Part shown: in pieces, positions 6,101 through 13,275 of the stretch
Layout of the letters: every line of letters begins with the position of its first letter
Numbering within the stretch: position 1 is the stretch's first letter
Source of the DNA: Goniomonas avonlea
Taxonomy: Eukaryota > Cryptophyceae > Goniomonadida > Goniomonadaceae
NCBI GenBank assembly: GCA_003573635.1
Contig: QUTJ01031607.1
Coordinates: forward strand, 1 to 13,382
DNA length: 13,382 nucleotides
Direction: 5' to 3'
Translations under genes and position numbers: made by a program
The notes under the pieces: model-generated
The model's database searches: none
Seen by the model: the letters and a program-made list of their open reading frames with translations, nothing else
What the model was told of the DNA's origin: nothing

Positions 6101-8499
6101 CTTGTGTCTAGGTGTCAGATGTCAGACGTCCAAGCAAGCGCCGTAGACATGTTCCACGCGCGACACGAGCGTCCAGCGTGCGAGCAACAGACGACGCCAC
6201 TCACTTGGCACAATCGGCGTGACGACCAACTCAGCAGCCGTTCCAGCTTCCACTGGCGCGGGGTGAGCCACCAGGGGGGCAGTGAGAGGAAAGACAAACC
6301 GAAGGTGACGCAGAAGAAGAACTCGTCGCCGCCCCGGGCGCACTCGGCGAGGGAGAGCACAGCCACGTCGTTGACAAACCACGTCATTCTCCCCGAGAAA
6401 ACGTCGACGAGAACACCAACCCGGTCGCCACTCACGGTGACAGGGAGGCGGTCTGCGAGACAGGCGTGGGTACAGCGAGGCGGAATGACTTGTGGCACGT
6501 GTGGCAGGAGGGCAGACATGGGGACAGGACTTGAGGACGTGGGGCTGACGCAAGGTGTGCAAGGGAGCCGGATGACAAGGGGGCGCACCGTACACGTGGG
6601 CAACACCAGGGCATCGGTGTAACATCAGACATCAGACAGAGGGCGCACCGTGGACGTGGGTAACATCAGGGCATCGGTGTAACATCAGACATCAGACAGA
6701 GGGCGCACCGTGGACGTGGGTAACATCAGGACATCAGTGTAACATCAGACATCAGAGGGCGCACCGTACACGTGGGTAACATCAGGACATCAGTGTAACA
6801 ACAGACATCCGACAGAGGGCGCACCGTGCACGACCTGGCCGCAGGCGTAGGCGACGCCCGCGCAGGACATGGCAAAGTGGTGGTAGTCCTCCTCCGGGGG
6901 TGCTGCCGTGCTCTCAAACACGTTGAACGCTCCCGCGCCCACAAGCACCTTCAACCCGCTGCCTTCTGAGCTTGTGAGGATGGCCTGCGGATGTGATTCA
7001 TTTTAGCCACCGCAAGGGCTTTCCATAGAAAGAGGACACACCTCGAAATACGCACAACCGTGGGCGCAGCCAGACTTGGTTCGAGCAGTCACAGGGAGTT
7101 GCGAGGTGCTCGTCGCCTTTCCTCCGGTAAAACTGATGCCTTTGCTCACTGGGAACCATTCTGGAGGCTCTGTTCGCATGTAAGGACACTGCAACACAAA
7201 GCCCTCTTCTGCCTCAGAGTGGCTCAGGAAGCAGAGTCCGCAAGGACTTGCCTGAAGGGAGCTGGTCCACTGGCATGATGGCCAGCTCGGCAATGATGTC
7301 GGGCTCATTTTGCTTCTTGACCAAGTCCTCGAGGGTCTTGGGTGGAGCAGCGTGCTCGTACAGCTCAGCCAGGCCACCAGCCGCTGATCATCACACTTCA
7401 GAAAAAACGAACCAAAAAAGATAGATCTGCATGCAAATCTAAGAATCGCAGCAAAAAGGCTAAGGTGGAGCTGGAGTCAGCTACTCCCAGAAGAGCAGAA
7501 CTACTGCAACCGAAAGGTTCACCAGCAATGACAATAGCAGGAAACACTGGCTTTGTCGGGCAATAATCAGCCAGGAAAGCAACCAAGTTGTCGTTCACGT
7601 GCCTGCAAGCAGAGATCGGTCAGTCGACCATCCAACACACACAAAAAGAAAAGAAAACGAGACAAAACGCACCAGTACAAGCGGCGAGTATTACGATCAA
7701 ACGTGACACAGACTCGGTCGCCGAGGCGAATCCCCAGCTTTCCCTGATGAATGAAATGGCCGTTTGAAAACATCTTGCCATCCAGGTTATACCTTATCAC
7801 TCGATTAGCAGTGTGTGCATGTGAAAGAAAGATCCAGAAATGCACGCCGTACCCAACATGGCCAAACTCTTCGGCAGGAATTCGGTTCTTGTTGGAGACA
7901 AAATTGTTGGAAGTGCAGACACCAATATTCAGGAAGGGATTTTCGGGCAGTCTCTTCAAACGAATCTGCAATAGGTGAGATAAAACGTTATGGCAAGGAT
8001 TTCCCACCTCGAAGCAGTTGATTTGTTGCGTGAAACTCATGGCAGGGGAAACCGACACAACCTCCCCAGGTCTCATTTCCGCTGAGAGTACTCGTCGATC
8101 TTCAGAGATGGTGACGGCATCAGAAAGGATAGACGCCCAGACTTGCCTGTTTGGGGTCAGACTTTACCGGTCAGCTCGATGCGAACCTTCTTTGTGCGGT
8201 AGACATAATGTCCTGAAGTTGGGCCCGTTGCCGCTGCCGCACAATCTGCTCCCAGATTTAACGACACATTCAACAAACACGCAAACACGCACCTCATACT
8301 CAGAATGAGTGGGATCCAGCAGTGTGATCTGACCTGTCAACTTGTTGCAGAACATGAGGCCGCAATCGTCCGATGGTCCTCCCTGCGGAGTGCTGGACAC
8401 AAGGATGTCCTAGCAGCGACAGTCAAACCAAGGCTTACACACACAACAACGCACCCCCGTCCACTCATCATGGGGCTCATCATCCAAGTCCGAGTCCAT
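1..8499 (-). CDS. Giant multi-exon WW/SPRY repeat protein, 3'-partial
   Basis: Modelled exons, 5' to 3' on the minus strand: 8499-8455, 8409-8293, 8245-8187, 8146-8008, 7965-7673, 7602-7523, 7383-7271, 7188-7042, 6984-6825, 6452-6300, 6252-6205, 6055-5993, 5601-5528, 5403-5248, 5197-5139, 4930-4837, 4759-4709, 4538-4429, 4350-4117, 3775-3699, 3380-3330, 3117-2975, 2879-2468 (perhaps minus an in-frame intron 2713-2618), 2100-1958, 1909-1847, 1696-1607, 1335-1277, 1239-1157 (or to 1136), 827-694, 609-482, 390-321, 189-121. All junctions are GT..AG and keep phase; about 1200 residues lie in the window. Three WW-like and five SPRY units alternate as WW-SPRY-SPRY. The start is the first ATG after an in-frame stop. 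Both domain families bind peptides (family knowledge), so a scaffold role is inferred; the CEP164-like WW modules hint at a basal-body location. I know no named protein with this architecture. Least certain: the 7270, 3117, 1157 and sub-390 boundaries. Confidence 0.85.
121..189 (-). other. Candidate coiled-coil exon
   Basis: A 69-nt open stretch bounded by CAG on its 5' side and CAG|GTGACC on its 3' side reads LSHKDHVQQERQAQRDLLEL and three further residues, a helix-forming heptad-like sequence. Phase 0 on both sides fits the preceding exon (390-321), which also ends in phase 0. A competing reading in another frame stays open across roughly 292 to 110, so an extra or different exon is possible. 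CEP164 family proteins also continue as coiled coils. Confidence 0.45.
321..1239 (-). other. SPRY5: partial or divergent SPRY unit
   Basis: Exons 1239-1157 (or to 1136), 827-694, 609-482 and 390-321. A Gln/Ser-rich linker (poly-Ser from a CAG run) replaces the usual opening. The mid strands are clear: VRVDALPTDPVTDE, LVVIGVGSALIF, HHFYG ending at the same phase-2 junction as SPRY3. Beyond FYG the next exon (MTHQGTTYVPGDPRAPLADP) is weakly SPRY-like, and I see no GD.V..F.N strand pair before the window edge. The unit is either truncated or its remaining exons are too divergent to see. Confidence 0.6.
1156..1176. repeat. (CTG)7 trinucleotide repeat, coding poly-Ser
   Basis: Seven perfect CTG units (CAG on the coding strand). 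In the chosen phase they encode serine and run straight into the donor A|GTGCAAG, so the repeat forms the exon end. If the alternative donor at 1135 is used, the repeat lies inside the exon. Confidence 0.8.
1277..2100 (-). other. WW3: complete CEP164-type WW module
   Basis: Exons 2100-1958, 1909-1847, 1696-1607 and 1335-1277, residues about 927-1046. The lead-in is IADSLGLDPATE, then SHLLWIAEMEEAEPLPPHW, then DVFFFNNLSEESLWSHP. This is the only WW copy in the window with both signature Trp residues and the closing Pro, so it is the likeliest functional binder of proline-rich ligands. The 59-nt helix exon (VSHTRQATKDLADFHELQS) closes it. The first exon joins SPRY4 directly (VIFG|ATPSEAGVSFDP) in phase 1. 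Confidence 0.85.
1368..1478. repeat. Intronic repeat, about 44-bp period
   Basis: A 24-bp segment starting CGGTCACTTCCACC occurs at 1368-1391 and 1412-1435, with a decayed copy from about 1457. On the coding strand each copy carries GGAAGTGACC, resembling the branch-point region of the host intron (1336-1606). Confidence 0.75.
2102..2164. repeat. 21-bp unit x3 abutting a 3' splice site
   Basis: Three perfect 21-bp copies occupy 2102-2122, 2123-2143 and 2144-2164. On the coding strand each ends in CCTCCTCGCA, and the last runs directly into the acceptor GCAG|GAGCGAC of exon 2100-1958. The branch-point-like GTGACG and the polypyrimidine run are therefore triplicated. Confidence 0.9.
2222..2366. 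repeat. GT/GC-rich alternating tract in an intron
   Basis: Imperfect runs of GTGTGTGT, GCGTGCGTGCGTGC and GTGCGCGTGCGCGTGG. It lies inside the 367-nt intron 2101-2467. Alternating purine-pyrimidine DNA of this kind can adopt the Z form (general knowledge). No coding signal on either strand. Confidence 0.75.
2468..3117 (-). other. SPRY4 domain
   Basis: Exons 3117-2975 and 2879-2468, residues about 774-927. Landmarks: MEWDPAATHSELRLTNNN, GQPYFS|VLIDSLP at a phase-0 intron, GGSIVIGVGG, HHTFFGIASWGDAYALGFRL, then ETGDTVAASL, VTFFINGVEA and VYPIVIFG. An alternative acceptor about 129 nt upstream of 3117 is also in frame. Between LGFRLT and DPVPQFETGD lies a 96-nt stretch (2618-2713) bounded by GT..AG. 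It keeps the frame whether spliced or retained, and removing it gives the better domain fit. Confidence 0.82.
3971..4116. repeat. Tandem repeat carrying copies of a 5' splice site
   Basis: Three related segments of roughly 49-67 bp, each containing an AAACTTC-like start and ending GTGCA(A/G)(G/T)GCTCACCA(A/G)G. On the coding strand that end reads TTG or CTG|GTGAGC, the actual donor of exon 4350-4117. GCTCAC occurs at 3995, 4062 and 4111; only the last adjoins coding sequence. Confidence 0.8.
4607..4653. repeat. 7-bp microsatellite (CTGTGAT)n
   Basis: Between six and seven perfect copies in the intron 4539-4708. On the coding strand the unit is ATCACAG, so every copy presents a CAG acceptor-like triplet upstream of the real acceptor (CTTGGCAG) at 4539. 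Confidence 0.9.
5090..5119. repeat. (GT)n/(GTGA)n microsatellite
   Basis: A run of TTGTGTGTGTGTGTGTGTG followed by AGTGAGTGAG, in the intron 4931-5138, about 20 bp from its donor at 5138. The coding strand gives (CA)n and repeated CTCAC. Confidence 0.85.
5139..5601 (-). other. WW2: CEP164-type WW module
   Basis: Exons 5601-5528, 5403-5248 and 5197-5139, residues about 472-569. The segment reads LCQALGIDPQAE, then PELVWIAAAALRAPPPPPW, then DQDGIRFFYNPITSEGQ. From recalled family knowledge, CEP164 has the same order: an IGIDP helix, an EPELMWLA motif, a Pro turn, a WW core with Y/F-F-N, then a charged helix. The second WW Trp is replaced (TTLPDL). The helix after it (VAVQRAKQLVFAKF) sits in the 59-nt exon found after every WW here. 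WW1 and WW3 carry an intron just after the first Trp; it is missing here. Confidence 0.8.
5717..5840. repeat. 42-bp minisatellite with acceptor-like motif
   Basis: Units at 5717-5758 (42 bp), 5759-5800 (42 bp) and 5801-5840 (40 bp, two bases lost), with shorter TTGTCACTGCGGGA fragments from about 5640. It lies in the 391-nt intron 5602-5992. On the coding strand each unit contains CCCGCAGTGACAAGGCAG, close to GCCGCAGTGACCCGG a few bases before the true acceptor at 5602. Confidence 0.9.
6205..7188 (-). other. SPRY2 domain
   Basis: Exons 7188-7042, 6984-6825, 6452-6300 and 6252-6205, residues about 282-451, preceded by a linker exon (7383-7271) that closes SPRY1. Landmarks: WFPVSKGISFTGGKA, GCAYFE|A at a phase-0 intron, HHFAMSCAGVAYACG, then GDRVGVLVDVFSGRMTWFVN, the most typical SPRY signature in the window, and ELVVTPIVP at the end. 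The intron at 6453-6824 interrupts the loop before GDRV and carries a 60-bp minisatellite. The donor at 7270 (GTGGAC) is a best choice among weak sites. Confidence 0.83.
6581..6832. repeat. 60-bp minisatellite carrying 5' splice-site copies
   Basis: Units at 6581-6640, 6641-6700, 6701-6756 (4 bp deleted) and 6757-6816, plus a terminal partial unit 6817-6832 that overlaps the real exon end. Each unit contains GGGCGCACCGT, whose reverse complement ACG|GTGCGCCC is the donor of exon 6984-6825. The donor at 6824 is thus followed by four near-identical decoys at 6764, 6708, 6648 and 6588. Confidence 0.95.
7523..8146 (-). other. SPRY1 domain
   Basis: Exons 8146-8008, 7965-7673 and 7602-7523, residues about 74-244, the best preserved SPRY (B30.2-type beta sandwich) in the gene. 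Landmarks in order: VWASILSDAVTISEDRRVLS (first strands), NCFE|IRLKRLPENPFLNIGV across a phase-0 intron, RYNLDGKMFSNG, the hallmark GDRVCVTFDRNTRRLYW, then the split-Trp junction (TG|G) into HVNDN and the closing FPAIVIA. The 42-nt intron at 7966-8007 and the 40-nt intron at 8147-8186 are typical of this genome. SPRY domains present a peptide-binding face; the ligand is unknown. Confidence 0.85.
8187..8499 (-). other. WW1: degenerate N-terminal WW-like module
   Basis: First three exons of the repeat protein, residues about 1-74. An acidic start (MDSDLDDEPHDEW) supplies the first Trp. GLMFCNKLTGQITLLDP then matches the second and third strands of a WW domain, but Leu stands where the second, ligand-contacting Trp should be. 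A charged helix of 19 codons (IVRQRQRAQLQD...) follows in a 59-nt exon, as after WW2 and WW3. The LGIDP lead-in seen before WW2 and WW3 is absent here. The WW call rests mainly on alignment with WW2/WW3 and shared exon phases. Confidence 0.6.
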
Positions 8500-8683
8500 C
8501 AGATTAAATCTGAGGAGGCCGAAGGCCACGAACCAGAACCGCGCCAACCAATGCACAACAAAACAGGCGAGTAACGATTGATATCATGACGAGTTAAATT
8601 TCAAATCATCTATTTTGCCTGTTCGTAAAGTTAACCCAGTGGCGCCCTAAAACAACGCCTGCGTCTCACACTCGCACTCCACA
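8500..8683. promoter_or_regulatory. Probable bidirectional promoter, CENP-A / WW-SPRY gene
   Basis: These 184 bp separate the two divergent start codons. A CCAAT pentamer lies at 8548-8552 overlapping GCGCCAA (E2F-like when read as TTGGCGC), and GGCGCC lies at 8641. Those matches are short and may be chance. No convincing TATA box is visible. A short reading frame on the minus strand (MISIVTRLF...) is closed by a stop before the gene start. Confidence 0.5.
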
Positions 8684-9276
<593 letters not shown>

Positions 9277-9591
9277 GTCACAGGTTCCCGTTATTTACTC
9301 ACTAATCATTCATGAAATAAATTCAATCAATTCCCAGGCCGAACAACTGATACCAACACAGCCACAGATCGGAAAGTGGGTTTAATATTCATGCTGAAAT
9401 TCGAGTTGATTCCTCTCACAAGAACGATGCTTTGGAGGCAATACCAGCGGGCCATTGTGGAGTGCCGCACAATCGCCTGCGATACGCAATACTAGAATAA
9501 TAGTTCAGAGAGCACGAAGAGAAGCGGGAAAGGATCAAACTAATCACAGCAGCAATGCCAATAAGCTCAGAATAACGTCGAACAACCTCAA
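9277..9591. other. Convergent intergenic region (two 3' UTRs)
   Basis: This lies between the CENP-A stop and the NUP35 stop. It holds the AATAAA above and, for the minus strand, an ATTAAA variant (TTTAAT at 9381-9386). No RNA gene or further coding sequence is apparent. A hydrophobic minus-strand reading frame ending at 9416 does not join NUP35 in the chosen splicing. Confidence 0.6.
9316..9321 (+). terminator. AATAAA polyadenylation signal of CENP-A gene
   Basis: AATAAA lies 40 nt past the CENP-A stop codon in an AT-rich stretch. The position is right for cleavage before the convergent NUP35 gene. The call rests on the hexamer alone. Confidence 0.6.
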
Positions 9592-10793
9592 TCACTTGGG
9601 AATCGAGGCGTCTGAAATGCGGAAAATCTCCGAGAAAAAAGACTGCAGGATCGGGTGAGTTCAGAGCCGGTCCAGTTCGTGCCACTCACTTGCATCGTAC
9701 TGAGTGACGAAGGACCAGAAGCGGGAACAGCAGTGCCATACGTAGATGCCCCAGGAGCACCAACACCGCTCAGCCCGAGCTGAGTAGAGTTCGAGGGAGT
9801 AGCAGCGGACGGGGATGGTATGGCGGAGGATTCAACACTGGAAAATGTGTAAATAAAGACGCTTGGGGCTGAATGCATTTGATGCACCGATGTTTCTGGG
9901 ATCGTGCGTCGGAGTCAAGGTATCTACGTCCCCGAACAACCCCAATCATAAGGTTAACGCGAGGCAAGACCTTGGCATTCTTCTCCAAAGCTGCCAAAAT
10001 GTGCTCTTCTCGATCGAACCTGATGATCATCAGCGATATACGACTCGCCCTGATGCGCACCTGATGCCCATCCAGTTCTTTTCCCCACGATGGACTTCCT
10101 TTACTGGCCCAATGTCCCGGAAAAAAATCAGGATTCCATCATGAAAATCTTCTGGAAAACCAAACACAGTGATCCAATACTGATCTTCGCTCGAGGCGAC
10201 ATGGGCAGTATCCGGAAAGTCAGGTGCATGACTGAAAAGTAGTGAGCGCGAGTCTTTCTCAATCGGGCTCAGCTGCGAAAGTTAGAGAAAGAACAGCCCA
10301 GCATCCAGTACCTGGACATGTGATATATCGTGACTAGGTGTTGCTCCAGTTGACATATCACCGGCTGCAGGAGCTTCGCGGCAGCGACTCATGGTGAGAA
10401 AAAAATTCTCTGGGATGTTCTGCTGGTTGAGATCCCTTTGCCCCTCAAGCCTGGAAGCAACTGTCAGAGATACGCATGAGAATATAATGCGTCTCACCTT
10501 CCAAATTGTGCTGAAGGGGGCTCCGGGCCTCGACCGCGCGTTTGAAGGGGAGTTGTTGGCTGAGGCCCGGTCCTCGGGGTCGTGCGAACGTGATTGCCCG
10601 CGTGGAAAATTCCCATGCCAGGCACGCGGCCACTGCGGTTCATACGGCGATGGGGAGAAGAAGGCGAAACGAAATCTTCGCCAAAGACGTCAGCGCGACT
10701 CCTGCCTGGCGACTCATAGTAGCTCCAGCTCATGTTGTTTGAACACTTGATCCTTGCGCTCTCGTTCGTCTCTGGCTTTGCATACAAGCTCAT
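9592..10793 (-). CDS. NUP35: Nucleoporin NUP35/NUP53, MPPN-type RRM
   Basis: Exons 10793-10498, 10450-10312, 10272-10061, 10019-9888, 9837-9690 and 9642-9592; introns of 47, 39, 41, 50 and 47 nt; 325 residues, against about 326 in vertebrate NUP35. It is an inner-ring nuclear pore component that dimerises through an atypical RRM and touches the pore membrane (family knowledge). The N-terminus is Pro/Gly-rich with FGED and QFG motifs. The RRM at about 174-250 reads EDQYWITVFGFP, KNWMGIRFD and VNLMIGVV, matching the family's WVTVFGFP, NWMHIRY and IMIGV. A Ser/Pro/Thr-rich stretch ends in STM. The last exon gives MQSLFSEIFRI, an amphipathic helix like the membrane-binding C-terminus of the family. 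Reading through the last donor would instead give a different 33-residue tail. Divergent from SF-assemblin. Confidence 0.93.
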
Positions 10794-10864
10794 ACATCCC
10801 CATCCACGTTAACGTAACTCTCTAATGACTGCTTGCTTGGTTCGAAAAAAGCCGGTGGCCGGGA
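10794..10864. promoter_or_regulatory. 71-bp bidirectional promoter, NUP35 / SF-assemblin
   Basis: Only 71 bp separate the two divergent ATGs, so both 5' UTRs and the core promoter share this space or overlap coding sequence. It contains GTTAACGTAAC and CTAATGA but no TATA box. Shared control of the two genes is inferred from position alone. Confidence 0.55.
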
Positions 10865-11801
10865 ATGACGTCTCTAACAGCGGAGTCGCCCAACCGTGCA
10901 CGCATTTTCCAACTTTCTGAGAGGCTTTCCGGCTTGTCGCATGGGTTGCAGGTATTGCTTGGCTTGATTTTCAGTTCTGAGGCGTTTCAGGGAGAGCGCA
11001 GCAACCGTGTCGAGGCCGTGGAGGCTCGGCTACGCGCCCTCGACGAGCGAATTGTGATGCATCAAAACTCAGAAGACACCCGATTCCAGGCTCTCAAAGA
11101 ACAGGTCGCTTACGTGTAGGGTGGTTGAAAGTTTAATTTTCATCGCAGGTGGCAAAGTTGCAAGACACTCTCACCAAAGAGAAACAAGCAAGGGAAGAAT
11201 TATCGGAAGCAAAGAGAAAAGAACATGCGATTTGCGATGCCAGATTGCAACTCAGTATCGAAATGGAGCAGCAAGCTCGTAAAGAGAGCGATGCCGCAAT
11301 TCTGGGAGCTCTGGAAGAGAAAACCAACCAGCTGCGCAAAGAAATGCTCGAGGAATCCGAGCAGCTTGACTTATCGCAGGAACGTCAGGTTCAAGCCCAG
11401 CAGGCCCGACTACCTCGCCTCAAAGAAGCCTTAGAGGAGGAGATTCAAGCCAAAGAATCGTTGCAGGAACGCCTGAAACAGCGCATCGACAACGAACTGA
11501 ATCGCATACAGAGCGCCATTCTTGGAGAAAAAAAGGTGCTGTTGTTTCCATGGCCTCCAACCATTTTTCATAATAATTTGTGGCAGGCGAGAGAAGAAAC
11601 GGAGGAGGCACTCTTACGCATGCTAGAGGAGGTTGTCTCGAAGCTGCAGAACGAACTCGCGGTGAGGCTCCGTTGGGTCGTCCCGACCACGCAACTGACA
11701 CGTCTCAGGTCGAACGGAAAGACCGCGAACGTACCGAATCTACGCTCATGACCTTCCTCGAAGAAACCTGTCTGAAGATTGGCGATGCCCACAATCTTTA
11801 A
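10865..11801 (+). CDS. SFA: SF-assemblin (striated flagellar rootlet protein)
   Basis: Exons 10865-10935, 10975-11104, 11149-11535, 11587-11661 and 11709-11801; introns of 39, 44, 51 and 47 nt; 251 residues, in the family range. SF-assemblin polymerises into the striated fibres beside basal bodies in algae and into the equivalent fibre tying centrosome to daughter cell in apicomplexans (family knowledge). A short non-helical head (MTSLTAESPNRARIFQLSER) is followed by an almost unbroken coiled coil: LSGFSEAFQGERSNRVEAVE, RLRALDERIVMHQNSEDTRF, VAKLQDTLTKEKQAREELSE, up to ERKDRERTESTLMTFLEETC. No Pro breaks the rod except QARLPRLKE. The 39-nt first intron would also be open if retained (LSHGLQVLLGLIFS), but splicing restores the heptads. 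Another coiled-coil family is possible but less likely, given the head and ending. Confidence 0.88.
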
Positions 11802-11817
11802 AGTGCCGCTGTACCAA

Positions 11818-11823
11818 AATAAA
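11818..11823 (+). terminator. AATAAA polyadenylation signal of SF-assemblin gene
   Basis: AATAAA in AAAATAAAAAATTC, 17 nt past the SF-assemblin stop. The gap to the convergent F-box/FHA stop is 142 bp. Confidence 0.6.
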
Positions 11824-11943
11824 AAATTCGACTGCCAATACATTCGTTCAATCACTGAGAAGCAGATGCACAGGGCACGATGAGTCACAATAAGACAGTG
11901 TTTGAGTGGAAATATTTATGCTGCTCTGTCCTCATGGACAGAT

Positions 11944-12777
11944 TCAGTTTGATGGGGGGTCATCGACAGTCGGTTTGGACGAGGTCAGGCTCGGCATCAT
12001 TATGCAGGCCGAGGGGGAGCACAAGAGTCGTGGCCGCACAATAAAACGTGAAGCACCCAAGTCAACAATATCGCCAAGATGCAATGGAATGTCAACGTGC
12101 TGTGCCAGACAGAAACCATTCACGTAGGTGCCGTTGAAGCCACCAATATCGTGGATCCAGAACCGCTTGTTGTGGTAGGTAATGACGGCGTGATGGCGTG
12201 ACACTGTTTCATCCAACATAATGCACAGGTCATTATTCCGGCTTCTTCCGATTTTGCAACCACGAGTAGTGACAGCATGTATCTGCTCCTGGTGCGGTCC
12301 CAGTTGGAACTCCAGGTCAATGGCCATGGTCTTCAAGACCCTGTACATGCCCTTCCAAACAGGCAACCGAGACACGACGAGACGATTCGCGCCTTGGAAA
12401 AAGTTCACATCAGAGGCATAGTTCCACTGACACAATCGCCACCAGACGTGCTCTGACTTGCAGAAGTTCGCAATCTCCTTGCACACGGAGGACATTTTGC
12501 AAACGTCCTCAGCTGACAAGAGCCACAAAACACGGGTAATACAGTCATCGGCCATTTCCATCAGAGTAAGCTGTCCAGAATCACCAGGACGCTTGAGACT
12601 GGCAAAGGCTGAATCCATCTCAACAAAGTCAAAATCCTCCAAATTCTGGTCTTCATCCTCCGGGGCCAGGTGAGGCCAGGGAGGAGAGGCGCAAGTCCCT
12701 ACAGAAGAGCTAGAATGCAGTCCCTTGTCAAAGGGAGAACCGCCCTCGTCCATCTGAAGTTCAACAGCGGAGCGCAT
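11944..12777 (-). CDS. F-box and FHA domain protein
   Basis: A single open exon of 277 residues, the only intronless gene here. Residues 1-65 are acidic, Ser/Pro-rich and disordered-looking. An F-box follows at about 70-118 (LTLMEMADDCITRVLWLLSA, CKMSSVCKEIANFC, VWWRLC), expected to bind SKP1 in an SCF ubiquitin ligase. An FHA domain lies at about 154-250 with its phosphothreonine-binding signature intact: CKIGRSRNND, SRHHAVI, WIHDIGGFNGTYVNG (Phe where Ser is usual before NGT), then LHLGDIVDLG. It could thus recruit phosphothreonine substrates for ubiquitination (inference). The start is the first ATG after an in-frame TAA. Convergent with SF-assemblin. F-box and FHA are both plainly recognisable; their pairing in one chain is uncommon to my knowledge. 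Confidence 0.93.
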   Translation of the reverse strand: MRSAVELQMDEGGSPFDKGLHSSSSVGTCASPPWPHLAPEDEDQNLEDFDFVEMDSAFASLKRPGDSGQLTLMEMADDCITRVLWLLSAEDVCKMSSVCKEIANFCKSEHVWWRLCQWNYASDVNFFQGANRLVVSRLPVWKGMYRVLKTMAIDLEFQLGPHQEQIHAVTTRGCKIGRSRNNDLCIMLDETVSRHHAVITYHNKRFWIHDIGGFNGTYVNGFCLAQHVDIPLHLGDIVDLGASRFIVRPRLLCSPSACIMMPSLTSSKPTVDDPPSN

Positions 12778-13275
12778 GAGTTTCTGCTTTTTGCGGGTGC
12801 GTGTCTTTCTTCTTTAAAGGGGAAGATTGAGGAAGATTGGACACCACCGAGCCAGCGAACCGGCGATGTTCCCCTCATCGAACCGGTGTTTGTGGTTTCA
12901 GAGCAGCACACCTCCCTTCAGATGCGGATGACGGCGACTTCAATATTGCGAACACAATTGTTTGAATTTTAACCTCAACGGGCGCGGCGCTTCACAATAA
13001 ATACCTGGTGAGGCGAGAGGCGGTTTATATTTTTCCGGTGGCACAGGAGGGGTAACCGTTCGTGGCTGCCGCTTGCCGCAGCCTGACCGCTCAGCCTGCC
13101 TGGGGGCACTTTCTCAAACTTTGCTTGTTCAGGTGATTTTTAGTCCACTCCGCTGGGACGAAAAGAACACAAAGGCAGATAGCGGCGTGCAGCCGAGTCC
13201 GTCTTCGTGATTGTTCGGCAGTGTTCGGCCCCTAGCAGCTAGCACAGGGTCATTCCCTAATTTTGTTTGTTCAAT
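12778..13275. other. Upstream/intergenic region, no gene seen
   Basis: About 500 bp upstream of the F-box/FHA gene. It should contain that gene's promoter, but I see no TATA box or other decisive element. The short open frames overlapping it lack recognisable protein features and splice support. No tRNA-like or other RNA structure was found by eye. Confidence 0.6.

Noticed and set aside
5606-6622. Long plus-strand open frame of 338 codons
   Set aside because: It is antisense to SPRY2 and WW2 exons and crosses the 42-bp and 60-bp intronic arrays. The repeated CHCG/LVLPC pattern is a by-product of the minisatellite.
6581-6832. Regular repeats resembling a CRISPR array
   Set aside because: Units are contiguous with no unique spacers, lie in a eukaryotic intron, and contain the neighbouring splice donor.
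8187-8245. Reading through to GTAAAG at 8168 as the exon end
   Set aside because: The frame meets a stop, and the next exon would be out of phase. The GTTCGC donor at 8186 gives a 40-nt intron, correct phase and the same 59-nt exon as the paralogous units.
8540-8592. Short minus-strand signal-peptide-like frame MISIVTRLFCCALVGAVLV
   Set aside because: It is closed by a TAA just before the WW/SPRY start and is in a different frame from MDSDLDDE; no splice site joins the two.
9416-9685. Hydrophobic minus-strand frame (SELIGIAAVISLIL) as the NUP35 C-terminus
   Set aside because: Joining it needs a weak donor (GTACGA). The strong GTGAGT donor at 9689 and the 47-nt intron give instead an amphipathic end, MQSLFSEIFRI, that fits the family.
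12670-12972. Plus-strand frame overlapping the F-box/FHA start
   Set aside because: It is antisense to a well-supported gene and shows no recognisable features.
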